In this document: positions 1 to 7,914 of the stretch, piece after piece
Numbering within the stretch: position 1 is the stretch's first letter
How the letters are laid out: each line of letters opens with the position of its first letter
Assembly: GCA_029968055.1 (NCBI GenBank)
Contig: JASCNX010000007.1
Location: 1 to 64,000, forward strand
DNA: 64,000 nucleotides
From: Xenophilus aerolatus
Lineage (GTDB): Bacteria > Pseudomonadota > Gammaproteobacteria > Burkholderiales > Burkholderiaceae_C
Direction of reading: 5' to 3'
The notes under the pieces: generated by a model
Databases searched by the model: none
What the model was told of the DNA's origin: nothing
The model's input: only the letters and a program-made list of their open reading frames with translations
Made by a program: the position numbers and the translations under genes

Positions 1-128
1 GTCGCCCCGTAGCGAAGCGAAGGGGTCGCAGCCAGCAGGGTCGCCTTTTCTTTGCCTACTTTCTTTTGGCGAAGCAAAAGAAAGTAGGTCGCCCGCCGGG
101 GCGACATCCCGGCCCCTGCCGCTGCACC
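1..128. repeat. Intergenic dispersed repeat with long hairpin
   Basis: No gene is visible here. Positions 55-88 form a perfect hairpin: a 14-base arm starting CCTACTTTC, a six-base loop GCGAAG, and the exact complement. GTCGCC/GGCGAC blocks flank it. I recall very similar sequence scattered between genes in Comamonadaceae genomes, so this is probably one copy of a family repeat. It lies just past the stop of the cyclo-ligase gene, where it could also help end or stabilise that transcript. Confidence 0.6.
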
Positions 129-746
129 TCACCCCACCGGCCAAACCACCCCGTTGTCATTCAAGATCGCATCCAACGCCACATCATGCGCCTGCGGCTC
201 GAAGTCATCGATGAACCCGTTGGTGAAGCCCAGCCCCACGGTGAAGGGCCGCGGCTCCAGCGACGCTAGCGTGCGGTCGTAGAAGCCCCCGCCATAGCCG
301 AGCCGGTACCCCCCCGCGCTGTACCCCAGGCAGGGCACGAACAGCAGCGTCGGCACGATCAGCTCGGTGTCCTTGGGCTTGGGGATGTCGTAGGCGTCGT
401 TCTCCATCGGGCACCCCGGGTACCAGGCATGGAAGGTCAGCGTCTTGTGCTCGCGATTGACCACCGGCAGGCCGATGCGGCGGCGCTGCGACTCGGCCAG
501 CAGCTCGCCGTCCTCCTTCCAGCGGTGCAGCGCGGGCAGGGGATCGAACTCGCCCTTGATCGGCCAGTAGGCGCCGATCACCGTGTCGGGCCGGCCCACC
601 AGCCAGATGCGCATCACGCGCTGAAGCAGGTCGGCCTTGTGCTGCCGGTCGGGCATGGCCAGGCGCTGTTCGATCAGCGCAGCGCGGACCTGGGCCTTGA
701 GGAAAGATGCCGTGTCTTCGCGTTTTTCGTCAGGTGCTTTGTCCAT
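129..746 (-). CDS. 5-formyltetrahydrofolate cyclo-ligase
   Basis: This 205-residue cytoplasmic enzyme uses ATP to turn 5-formyl-THF into 5,10-methenyl-THF, returning a storage folate to one-carbon metabolism. The signature is the glycine-rich GYGGGFYDRTL segment near residue 150, preceded by LGYSAGGYRLGYG, with the family's usual length (about 190-210). The same frame stays open far upstream, antisense to the neighbour. The start at 746 was chosen because KAQVRAALIEQR, the normal N-terminal helix, begins about 15 residues later. The start codon lies only nine bases from the start of the divergent transglycosylase gene, so the two 5' ends must share control DNA and neither has room for a normal leader. 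Confidence 0.93.
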   Translation of the reverse strand: MDKAPDEKREDTASFLKAQVRAALIEQRLAMPDRQHKADLLQRVMRIWLVGRPDTVIGAYWPIKGEFDPLPALHRWKEDGELLAESQRRRIGLPVVNREHKTLTFHAWYPGCPMENDAYDIPKPKDTELIVPTLLFVPCLGYSAGGYRLGYGGGFYDRTLASLEPRPFTVGLGFTNGFIDDFEPQAHDVALDAILNDNGVVWPVG

Positions 747-749
747 AAT
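744..749 (+). promoter_or_regulatory. Putative -10 box for near-leaderless slt mRNA
   Basis: CATAAT sits six bases before the ATG at 756. No Shine-Dalgarno sequence lies between them. If used as a -10 element, transcription would start at or beside the start codon. No good -35 was found. Confidence 0.35.
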
Positions 750-755
750 CCGTCG

Positions 756-2753
756 ATGCAGTTTCGAAGCATTTTGGCACCCTGTAGACATCTTCTTTCC
801 GGCCTCGCGGTGGCCCTGGCGGCCCTGGCCCAGCCGGCCTGCGCCCAGACCAACACCAACGACGACGTGCTGCTGCAGATGAAGCAGGCCTTCCAGCGCG
901 GCGACAAGGCCCGGCTCGCGGCCCTGCTGCCGCAGGCACAGGGCCATGCGCTGGAACCCTGGGCCGCCTACTGGGAGCTGAAGGCCCGCCTGCCGCAGGC
1001 CGCCCCGGACGAGGTGCAGGCCTTCCTCGCCCGCTACGCCGGCACCTACCAGGAAGACCGGCTGCGCAACGACTGGCTGCTGCTGCTGGGCCAGCGCCGC
1101 CAGTGGGACGACTTCCTCGCCATGCATTCGGCCTACCGCATGCAGGACGACCGCGAGGTGCAGTGCTATGCGATCGTGGTGGACGTGCTGCGCACCGGCC
1201 AGGCGACGAAGGCCCAGGCCGACACGGTGCGCCGCAACTGGTTCGGCCAGCGCGAGGGGGACGACGGCTGCCTCACCGCCGCCGACCGCCTGATCTCCGC
1301 CCGGATGCTCTCGCCCAACGACGCCTGGAAGCGTGCCCGCCTGGCGATGGAAACCAACCGGCCCGGCGCCGCGCGCGCGGCCGTCAACCTCGTCGCGCCC
1401 GATGCGCTCCCCACCTTCGACCAGGTCAACGCCGGCGCGGTGAAGTTCCTCACCGGCGCGGCGTCGGCGGCCTCGAAGGCGCGCAAGGAGATGGTCGTGC
1501 TGGCGCTGATCCGGATGGCCTCGGCCGACCCGGACGCCGCCGCGTTGCAGCTGGACTCCAAGTGGGGCCCGATGCTCTCGCCCGAGGAGCGCAACTGGCT
1601 CTGGGGCCACATCGGCCGCCAGGCTGCCAACAAGCTGTCGCCACAGGCCTCGGGCTACTTCGCCAACGTGACGAAGAACAGCGACCTCACGGACGACATG
1701 CTGGGCTGGAAGGTGCGCGCCGCGCTGCGCATGGGCCAGTGGAAGGACGTCGCCGCCGCCATCGACGGCATGAGCGAGGAAGGCCGCCAGGACCCGACCT
1801 GGATCTACTGGAAGGCCCGCGCATTGATGGCGCAGGGCGGTGATCGCCGCACGGAAGAGGCGCGCGAGCTGCTGCAGGGCATCGCCGGCACGCGCGGCTT
1901 CTACGAGCTGCTGGCGCTCGAGGACCTGGGCCAGCGCGCCCAGGTGGCCACGAGACCCGACCCGCTCACGCCCGACGAGAAAGCCGCGGCCCGCACCAAT
2001 CCGTCGCTGCAGCGCGCGCTCTATGCCATCGGCATCGGCCTGCGGCCCGAGGGCGTGCGCGAGTGGAACTACGCCACCAATCTGCACGACAAGGGCGGCA
2101 TGGACGACCGCGCCCTGCTGGCGGCGGCCGACCTGGCCTGCCAGCGCGAGATCTACGACCGCTGCATCAACACCAGCGAACGCACCAAGGGCGTGATCGA
2201 CGTCGAGCAGCGCTTCCCCATGCCCTTTCACGACACGGTGCTGCGCAAGAGCCAGGACATCGGCCTGGACCCGGCCTACGTCTACGGCCTGATCCGCCAG
2301 GAATCGCGCTTCATCATGGACGCCCGCTCGGGCGTGGGCGCCTCGGGCCTGATGCAGGTGATGCCCGCCACCGCGCGCTGGACGGCCAACAAGATCGGCC
2401 TGCCCTACTCGCCCTCGATGATCACCGACCGCGAGACCAACATCACCATCGGCACCAACTACCTGAAGCTGGCGCTGGACGACTTCGACGGCTCCATGCC
2501 GCTGGCCGCCGCCGCCTACAACGCCGGCCCCGGCCGGCCGCGCTCCTGGCGCAACGGCCCGGTGCTCGACGGCGCGATCTGGGCCGAGAACGTGCCCTTC
2601 AGCGAGACCCGCGACTACGTGAAGAAGGTGCTGGCGAACACCACCAACTACGCCGCCATCATCACCGGTCGCCCGCAGTCGCTGCGCGAGCGGCTCGGCC
2701 GCGTGGGCCCGCGCATGGCCGGCGAGCCGGAGCCGAACAAGGACCTGCCCTGA
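756..2753 (+). CDS. slt: Soluble lytic murein transglycosylase
   Basis: This 665-residue periplasmic enzyme cleaves the MurNAc-GlcNAc bond of peptidoglycan and forms 1,6-anhydro-muramic ends. An N-terminal signal peptide is evident (hydrophobic LLSGLAVALAALAQ, cleavage near ACAQ). Residues 40-450 form the long helical superhelix typical of Slt70. The C-terminal lysozyme-like domain carries the catalytic glutamate, residue 516, in RQESRF. The conserved GASGLMQVMPATA and AAYNAGPGR motifs follow. Length matches the family. The ATG at 756 is preferred because the signal peptide starts there, although the open frame runs back across the divergent cyclo-ligase gene. Its product fits functionally with anmK further along, which recycles anhydro-muramic acid. 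Confidence 0.95.
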   Translation: MQFRSILAPCRHLLSGLAVALAALAQPACAQTNTNDDVLLQMKQAFQRGDKARLAALLPQAQGHALEPWAAYWELKARLPQAAPDEVQAFLARYAGTYQEDRLRNDWLLLLGQRRQWDDFLAMHSAYRMQDDREVQCYAIVVDVLRTGQATKAQADTVRRNWFGQREGDDGCLTAADRLISARMLSPNDAWKRARLAMETNRPGAARAAVNLVAPDALPTFDQVNAGAVKFLTGAASAASKARKEMVVLALIRMASADPDAAALQLDSKWGPMLSPEERNWLWGHIGRQAANKLSPQASGYFANVTKNSDLTDDMLGWKVRAALRMGQWKDVAAAIDGMSEEGRQDPTWIYWKARALMAQGGDRRTEEARELLQGIAGTRGFYELLALEDLGQRAQVATRPDPLTPDEKAAARTNPSLQRALYAIGIGLRPEGVREWNYATNLHDKGGMDDRALLAAADLACQREIYDRCINTSERTKGVIDVEQRFPMPFHDTVLRKSQDIGLDPAYVYGLIRQESRFIMDARSGVGASGLMQVMPATARWTANKIGLPYSPSMITDRETNITIGTNYLKLALDDFDGSMPLAAAAYNAGPGRPRSWRNGPVLDGAIWAENVPFSETRDYVKKVLANTTNYAAIITGRPQSLRERLGRVGPRMAGEPEPNKDLP

Positions 2754-2814
2754 GCCGCACCGGCACGGCGGCCGGCCGCGGCCGCGCCTCGCCGCCGACG
2801 TGGCTGCCTGCTGA

Positions 2815-3465
2815 ATGAACCGCTACCTGCAAGCCCTGCGCGACGCGCTGCCCCGCTGGGCGGTCGAGTGGCTCGACGTGCTCATCCCCACGGGCCAGGT
2901 CGCCCTCATCCTGCTTGGCGCGTGGCTGCTCTTCCGCCTGGCCGCGCGCCTGATCCGCCGCGTGACGGGGGCCTATGCCCTGCCGATCGAAGTCGCCGTG
3001 GTCTCGCGCCGCGTCGCCGGCTTCCTGATCTACGGCGGCGCGCTGCTGTGGAGCCTGGAGCGCCTGGGCGTCTCGGGCACCGTGCTGTGGACCGCCTTCA
3101 CCGGCTTCGCGGCCGTCGGCGCGGTGGCCTTCTTCGCGGCCTGGAGCGTGCTGTCGAACATCTTCTGCGCGCTGCTGATCTTCACCACCCGCATGTTCCG
3201 CATCGACGACGTGGTGGAACTGCTCGAGAACGGCGAGAAGCCCGGGCTGCGTGGCCGCGTGCTCGACATCAACCTCGTCTACACCACACTCGAGGAAAGC
3301 GGCGGCGAGGCGGAGGGCACCACGCTGCAGATTCCCAACAGCCTGTTCTTCCAGCGCTCCGTGCGCCGCTGGCACGGCCGACGCCCGCCGGTGCCGCCCG
3401 CGGTCGGCATGGCCGCCGCACCTGCCGCTGCCGGGACCTCCCCGCCCGCTCGCCCCGGCCCCTGA
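2815..3465 (+). CDS. MscS-family mechanosensitive channel
   Basis: This is a 216-residue inner-membrane protein. Three hydrophobic segments are visible: about residues 24-43, 62-80 and 88-115. The last is an Ala/Gly-rich pore helix (TGFAAVGAVAFFAAWSVLSN) followed by a beta-domain start (FRIDDVVEL, GRVLDINLVYTTL, TLQIPNSLFFQR). These match the MscS pore and beta domain. The protein ends soon after the beta domain in a Pro/Ala-rich tail, so it lacks the full alpha/beta vestibule and is shorter than E. coli MscS (286). It follows slt by 61 bases on the same strand. Its expected role is release of solutes on hypo-osmotic shock; gating without the vestibule is untested. Confidence 0.85.
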   Translation: MNRYLQALRDALPRWAVEWLDVLIPTGQVALILLGAWLLFRLAARLIRRVTGAYALPIEVAVVSRRVAGFLIYGGALLWSLERLGVSGTVLWTAFTGFAAVGAVAFFAAWSVLSNIFCALLIFTTRMFRIDDVVELLENGEKPGLRGRVLDINLVYTTLEESGGEAEGTTLQIPNSLFFQRSVRRWHGRRPPVPPAVGMAAAPAAAGTSPPARPGP

Positions 3466-3564
3466 GCGGCCCCGCGCCCCGCAGCGCACGATAGGACTTC
3501 TGCCTACAGCGGGTGGGCCAACTGCCACGCCACACTCCCGGGCAGTCCCACTCCCGCCCTGCCC

Positions 3565-4143
3565 ATGGCCGCTTCGTCCTGGTGGAACGAGATCACCGAG
3601 GTGGTCGTCACCGAGTTCTCCGACGTTCCCGACCTCACCCAATTCGTGCGCATCACCGTTCGCCTGCTGCTGGCGTCGGTGCTCGGCTTCGTCCTCGGGT
3701 TCGAGCGCGAGCAGCAGGGCAAGGCGGCCGGCGTGCGCACGCACATGCTGGTGGCCATCGGTTCGGCCATGTTCGTGCTGGTGCCGCAGCAGACCGGCAT
3801 CGAGCCGTCCGACATGAGCCGGGTGATCCAGGGCCTGGTGGCGGGCGTCGGCTTCCTGTGCGCCGGCACCATCCTCAAGCAAGGGGCCGGCGAGCAGCAG
3901 GTGCAGGGCCTGACCACCGCGGCCGGCCTGTGGATGACCGCCGCCATCGGCATGGCCTGCGGCCTCGGGCGCGAGGCCACGGCCGTCCTCAGCGCGCTGC
4001 TGGCGCTGGCAGTTCTGCAGCTCGTGCCGCGGATCGTGAGCGGCCTCGAGCGCCTCGTCGGGCCGCCGCGGGACGGCGACGAACGCCCGCGGCCGCAGGT
4101 CATCGCCTCGCCGGACGAGGACCGGGCCAAGCCGCCGGCCTGA
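3565..4143 (+). CDS. MgtC/SapB family membrane protein
   Basis: This is a 192-residue inner-membrane protein. The MgtC/SapB core is clear: RLLLASVLGFVLGFEREQQGKAAGVRTHMLVAIGSA near the start, then GVGFLCAGTILK and a Gly/Ala-rich transmembrane segment around residues 85-150. It has four or five membrane helices and a short charged C-terminal tail ending at residue 192. It lacks the long C-terminal ACT-like domain of Salmonella MgtC, so it is the short SapB type. Family members act in Mg2+ limitation or acid stress and some modulate the F-ATPase; which of these applies here cannot be told. It stands alone between the MscS gene and the GST gene. Confidence 0.88.
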   Translation: MAASSWWNEITEVVVTEFSDVPDLTQFVRITVRLLLASVLGFVLGFEREQQGKAAGVRTHMLVAIGSAMFVLVPQQTGIEPSDMSRVIQGLVAGVGFLCAGTILKQGAGEQQVQGLTTAAGLWMTAAIGMACGLGREATAVLSALLALAVLQLVPRIVSGLERLVGPPRDGDERPRPQVIASPDEDRAKPPA

Positions 4144-4156
4144 GCGCATCGTCGCG

Positions 4157-4190
4157 GATTCGGCATCAATCCGCGGCCGATCCGGCATCA
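4157..4190. repeat. Two 12-bp direct repeats upstream of the GST gene
   Basis: GATTCGGCATCA (4157-4168) and GATCCGGCATCA (4179-4190) are 11/12 identical and start 22 bp apart, about two helical turns. They lie 60-90 bases before the GST start. This spacing is what a dimeric or tandem-binding regulator would need, but no regulator is identified. Confidence 0.35.
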
Positions 4191-4248
4191 GCGCGGCGCG
4201 GACCAGCCGCTAGCATCGGCGCCTTCACTCCGCACCTGGGATCCGGAC

Positions 4249-4938
4249 ATGGCGACGCTCAAGCTCTACATCGGCAACAAGAACTACTCCTCGTGGTCCA
4301 TGCGGCCGTGGGTGCTGCTCAGGCAGGCCGGCATCCCGTTCGAGGAAGTGATGGTGCGATTCGACTCCTTCGACGCCGACTCCGCCTTCAAGGCCACCGT
4401 CAAGGCGCTGAACCCCAACGGCACGGTGCCGGTGCTGGTCGACGGCGACCTCGCCGTGTGGGACACCCTGGCCATCGCCGAGTACGTGGCCGAGCGCTTC
4501 CCCGACAAGGCGCTGTGGCCGCGCGACGTGGCGGCGCGGGCCCGTGCCCGCAGCGTGTGCGCCGAGATGCACGCCGGCTTCACCGCGCTGCGTGGCCACT
4601 GCCCGATGAACATCGAGGCCGACCTGCGCGAGGTCGGCCAGAAGGTCGTGCGCGAACAGCCCGCGGTGCGTGCCGACCTCGAGCGCATCGGCAGCATGTG
4701 GACCGAACTGCTCGCCACCCACGGCGGCCCGATGCTCTTCGGCGAGTTCGGCATCGCCGACGCCTACTTCGCACCGGTGGCTTCGCGCATCCGCACCTAC
4801 GGCCTGCCCGTGCCCGCCGAAGCGCAGGCGTACGCCGAGCGCCTGCTGGCGCTTCCGAGCGTGCAGGCCTGGATCGACGACGCGCTGAAGGAGCACGACT
4901 TCGTGCCCTTCGACGAGCCCTACCGCACGGCGCGCTGA
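4249..4938 (+). CDS. Glutathione S-transferase family protein
   Basis: This is a 229-residue cytoplasmic protein. The N-terminal thioredoxin-like domain begins LYIGNKNYSSWSMRPWVLL, where the SSWS serines occupy the usual catalytic position, and continues through NPNGTVPVLVDGDLAVWDTLAIAEYVAERF, the cis-Pro and glutathione gamma-Glu binding region (about residues 45-75). The all-helical C-terminal domain runs from about residue 90 to 215 and includes FGEFGIADAYFAPVASRI, the N-capping box region. Length is normal for the family. No substrate is suggested by the context, since neighbours on both sides are unrelated. The start at 4249 matches the family N-terminus. Confidence 0.92.
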   Translation: MATLKLYIGNKNYSSWSMRPWVLLRQAGIPFEEVMVRFDSFDADSAFKATVKALNPNGTVPVLVDGDLAVWDTLAIAEYVAERFPDKALWPRDVAARARARSVCAEMHAGFTALRGHCPMNIEADLREVGQKVVREQPAVRADLERIGSMWTELLATHGGPMLFGEFGIADAYFAPVASRIRTYGLPVPAEAQAYAERLLALPSVQAWIDDALKEHDFVPFDEPYRTAR

Positions 4939-4945
4939 GCGCGGG

Positions 4946-5686
4946 TCAGAAGCGGTAGGTCGCAGCCAGGTAGGTCACCACCGGATTGAGCTTGAGGCTG
5001 GCCTGGCTGCTGCCGACCGGCAGGCCGAAGCTGCTCGTCGTCGTCAGCTTGGCCGTGGTCCTGAGCGGGATGTACGACACCGACAGCGACACGCCCCAGT
5101 GCCGGTCGAACTGCCAGGCCGCACCCACGTTGAAGACCGGCGCGAAGGAACTGTCGAGCTTGGCGGTCGTCACCGTCGACAGCGGTGCCTGGTGCAGTTG
5201 GCCGCCCAGCGCGCCCTGCAGGCTGGACGTCAGGTTCACGTCGCTGTACCAAACGTAGGTCGCACCCAGGCCGACGAAGGGCCGGAAGCGCGCCTCGGCG
5301 TCGTTGAAATAGTACTTGCCCAGGATCGTCGGGCTCCACTGCCGGGCCTGGCCCAGCTCGCCGACCCGGTCCAGCGTGCCGGTGCCGTAAAGCTTGAACT
5401 TGGGCGGGATGCCGAACACGCCTTCCACCGCCCAGTGCGGGTCGATGAAATAGGTCGCACTCAGGCCCAGCGTGTCGGAATCGCTCACGCGCGCGCCCGA
5501 GCCGGGCACCACGGCGGGCACCGGCGCGGTGAAGGTCAGCGGCTTGCTCGAATCCTGGGGCGATAGGTGAATCCAGCCGGCGCCGACGACCCAGTCGCCG
5601 GCCTGCTGCGCCATCGCGGGCACCGAGGCCAAGGCGGCCGCAGCCGCCACGGCGCCCAGCGCCGCTGCATGTTGTCTCCTGACCAT
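4946..5686 (-). CDS. ompW: OmpW-family outer membrane protein
   Basis: This 246-residue precursor of an eight-stranded outer-membrane barrel carries a signal peptide (AAALGAVAAAAALASVPAMAQQ). The family pattern follows: GDWVVGAGWIHLSPQDSS near the mature N-terminus, DSDTLGLSATYFIDPHWAVEGVFGIP in the first half, a PTILGKYYF strand, and a final strand ending in aromatic ATYRF, the signal for barrel assembly. OmpW proteins form narrow hydrophobic channels for small apolar molecules. A strong Shine-Dalgarno (AAGGAGC, read on the minus strand at 5691-5697) supports the start. It converges with the GST gene, 7 bases apart, and diverges from cca. Confidence 0.92.
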   Translation of the reverse strand: MVRRQHAAALGAVAAAAALASVPAMAQQAGDWVVGAGWIHLSPQDSSKPLTFTAPVPAVVPGSGARVSDSDTLGLSATYFIDPHWAVEGVFGIPPKFKLYGTGTLDRVGELGQARQWSPTILGKYYFNDAEARFRPFVGLGATYVWYSDVNLTSSLQGALGGQLHQAPLSTVTTAKLDSSFAPVFNVGAAWQFDRHWGVSLSVSYIPLRTTAKLTTTSSFGLPVGSSQASLKLNPVVTYLAATYRF

Positions 5687-5778
5687 GAAAGCTCCTTGTA
5701 GGAATGGTTTTGCGGAGCGGATTGGAGCCGGCGGAAAGGGCCGGCGTTCCGCTGGCGGCGCTGTATGCGAAGCCTTCC

Positions 5779-5784
5779 TACACT
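5779..5784 (+). promoter_or_regulatory. Putative -10 box for leaderless cca mRNA
   Basis: TACACT ends six bases before the cca ATG at 5791, and the gap TCGCCCC-type sequence holds no Shine-Dalgarno. A transcript from this -10 would begin at the start codon. No clear -35 hexamer is seen. Confidence 0.4.
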
Positions 5785-5790
5785 CGCCCC

Positions 5791-7050
5791 ATGGAGATCT
5801 ACCTCGTCGGCGGTGCCGTGCGCGACCGCCTGCTCGGCTTGCCGGTGTCCGACCGCGACTGGGTGGTCGTGGGTGCGACGCCCGACGACATGGTCGCGCA
5901 GGGCTTCGTGCCGGTCGGGCGCGACTTCCCGGTCTTCCTGCACCCGGTGACGCACGAGGAGCACGCGCTGGCCCGCACCGAGCGCAAGAGCGGCCCCGGC
6001 TACCGTGGCTTCGCCGTGCACACGGCGCCCGACGTCACGCTGGAGCAGGACCTCGCGCGGCGCGACCTCACGATCAATGCCATGGCCGTTCCCGAACACG
6101 TGGCAGGCGCGACAGGCGACTTCGACCCCGGGACCCCGGTGCTGGTCGACCCGTACCACGGCCGCCGCGACCTGCAGGCCAAGGTGCTGCGCCATGTGAC
6201 CGAGGCATTCCGCGAAGACCCGGTGCGCATCCTGCGGCTGGCGCGCTTCGCCGCGCGCTTCCACGATTTCGCGGTGGCGCCCGAGACGATGGCGCTCATG
6301 CAGGACATGGTTGCCGATGGCGAGGTCGACGCCCTGGTGCCCGAGCGCGTGTGGCAGGAGCTCGCGCGCGGCCTGATGGAAGCGAAGCCCTCGCGCATGT
6401 TCGAGGTGCTGCGCGCGTGCGGCGCGCTGAAGGTGCTGCTGCCCGAGGTCGATGCGCTGTGGGGCGTGCCGCAACCGCCGCAGCACCACCCCGAGGTCGA
6501 CACCGGCGTGCACCTCATGATGGTGCTGGACATGAGCGCGCGCCTGGCGGCGCCGCTGCCCGTGCGCTTCGCCTGCCTCACGCACGACCTGGGCAAGGCC
6601 ACCACGCCGGCCGACGTGCTGCCGCGCCACATCGGCCACGAGCAGCGCAGCGCCCGGCTGCTGGCGGGCGTGTGCGAGCGCTGGCGCGTGCCGACCGAGG
6701 TGCGCGAGCTGGCCGACGTGGTGGCGCGCGAGCACGGCAACATCCACCGCAGCGAAGGCTTCGACGCCGCCGCGCTGGTGCGGCTGCTGGAGCGCTGCGA
6801 CGCCTTTCGCAAGCCGCAACGCTTCGACGCGGCGCTGCTGGCATGCGAATGCGACGCGCGCGGGCGCCTGGGCATGGAGGACGCGCCCTACCCCCAGCGG
6901 CCGCGCCTGCTGCGCGCACTGTCGGCGGCACAGTCCGTGGCCACCGACGGCATCGCGCGCGAGGCCGCCGCACGCGGTGCCAAGGGGCCGCAGATCGGGC
7001 AGGCGATCCATGCCGCGCGCGTGGCCGCCGTGGCGTCGGCCGCGGTCTAG
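5791..7050 (+). CDS. cca: Multifunctional CCA tRNA nucleotidyltransferase
   Basis: This 419-residue enzyme adds or repairs the 3' CCA end of tRNAs using CTP and ATP without a template. The N-terminal nucleotidyltransferase domain shows IYLVGGAVRDRLLG followed by the metal-binding SDRDW (DxD). The RRDLTINAMA and DLQAKVLRHV segments are typical, and the LRLARFAARF helix belongs to the tRNA-body domain. A C-terminal HD phosphohydrolase domain is present (CLTHDLGKATTP near residue 268), which in the E. coli enzyme gives 2',3'-cyclic phosphodiesterase and phosphatase activity. Length fits (E. coli 412). The ATG at 5791 is chosen because the family starts M(K/E)IYLVGGAVRD; an upstream in-frame extension is unlikely to be translated. 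Confidence 0.97.
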   Translation: MEIYLVGGAVRDRLLGLPVSDRDWVVVGATPDDMVAQGFVPVGRDFPVFLHPVTHEEHALARTERKSGPGYRGFAVHTAPDVTLEQDLARRDLTINAMAVPEHVAGATGDFDPGTPVLVDPYHGRRDLQAKVLRHVTEAFREDPVRILRLARFAARFHDFAVAPETMALMQDMVADGEVDALVPERVWQELARGLMEAKPSRMFEVLRACGALKVLLPEVDALWGVPQPPQHHPEVDTGVHLMMVLDMSARLAAPLPVRFACLTHDLGKATTPADVLPRHIGHEQRSARLLAGVCERWRVPTEVRELADVVAREHGNIHRSEGFDAAALVRLLERCDAFRKPQRFDAALLACECDARGRLGMEDAPYPQRPRLLRALSAAQSVATDGIAREAAARGAKGPQIGQAIHAARVAAVASAAV

Positions 7051-7137
7051 CAGCCCTCACCGGGCCGCCAGGGCCCGCGCCAACTGCCGGCTTTGGCCGA
7101 CGCGCGGCCACAGCTACGCATGCTAAGGTCCTTGCAG

Positions 7138-7878
7138 ATGCAGACGACCCCGCCACTCCCGGGCCGCGATGCGGCCCTGTTCCTCGATTTCGACGGCACG
7201 CTCGTCGCGATCGCCGAAACCCCCGAAGCCGTCGAAGTACCTGCCGGCCTGGTGCCGCTCTTGATCGAACTGCACGAGCTCCTCGGCGGCGCGCTGGCCG
7301 TCGTGTCGGGCCGCCCGATCGACGTGCTCGACCGTTTCCTCGCGCCGCTGCGCCTGCCCGCCGCGGGCGAGCATGGCGTGCAGCGCCGCGATGCGGACGG
7401 CCGCATGCAGGAGGCCGCTGCGCCCGACCTCACCGGCGTCCTCGAAGCCGCCAACGCGCTGGCCTCGCGCCATGCCGGCCTGCTGGTGGAACGCAAGCAT
7501 GCCGCCGTCGCGCTGCACTACCGGATGGCGCCGGCGCTCGAGCAACTGTGCCTGGACACCATGGCCGAGGTGATCGGCACGCAGCCGCAGTTCGAGCTGT
7601 TGCACGGCAAGTGCGTGGTCGAGATCAAGCCGGCCGGGGTGAACAAGGGCATCGCGATCGACGCGTTCCTGAAGGAGGCGCCCTTCGAGGGCCGCCACCC
7701 GGTCTTCGCCGGCGACGACACCACCGACGAGACCGGCTTCGCCGTGGTGCAGTCGCGCCCCGGCGGCATGGGCATCAAGATCGGCCCCGGCAGCACGCGC
7801 GCGTCGCAGCGCCTGGAGGGCCCGCAGGCCGTGCACGCTTGGCTGCAGTCGCTGCGCGACGCGCTCGTGCATTCCTGA
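7138..7878 (+). CDS. otsB: Trehalose-6-phosphate phosphatase
   Basis: This 246-residue HAD-superfamily phosphatase removes phosphate from trehalose 6-phosphate, the last step of the OtsAB trehalose pathway. Motif I is FLDFDGTLV near residue 18, with the nucleophile and acid/base aspartates two apart. VVSGRPIDVLDRF corresponds to motif II, and the late GDDTTDE is motif IV. The cap region HGVQRRDADG is typical of OtsB. The start at 7138 follows an AAGG stretch at 7125-7128; an in-frame ATG at 7120 is the main alternative. otsA follows 36 bases later on the same strand, so the two probably form one osmoprotection operon. Confidence 0.95.
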   Translation: MQTTPPLPGRDAALFLDFDGTLVAIAETPEAVEVPAGLVPLLIELHELLGGALAVVSGRPIDVLDRFLAPLRLPAAGEHGVQRRDADGRMQEAAAPDLTGVLEAANALASRHAGLLVERKHAAVALHYRMAPALEQLCLDTMAEVIGTQPQFELLHGKCVVEIKPAGVNKGIAIDAFLKEAPFEGRHPVFAGDDTTDETGFAVVQSRPGGMGIKIGPGSTRASQRLEGPQAVHAWLQSLRDALVHS

Positions 7879-7914
7879 GCCGACCCGCCCGCCGCTCTAC
7901 CCTGGACCCACCGC

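Noticed and set aside
129-2231. A 700-codon minus frame joining the cyclo-ligase to sequence antisense of slt
   Set aside because: Only the last 205 codons match the enzyme; the rest is the complement of the transglycosylase gene.
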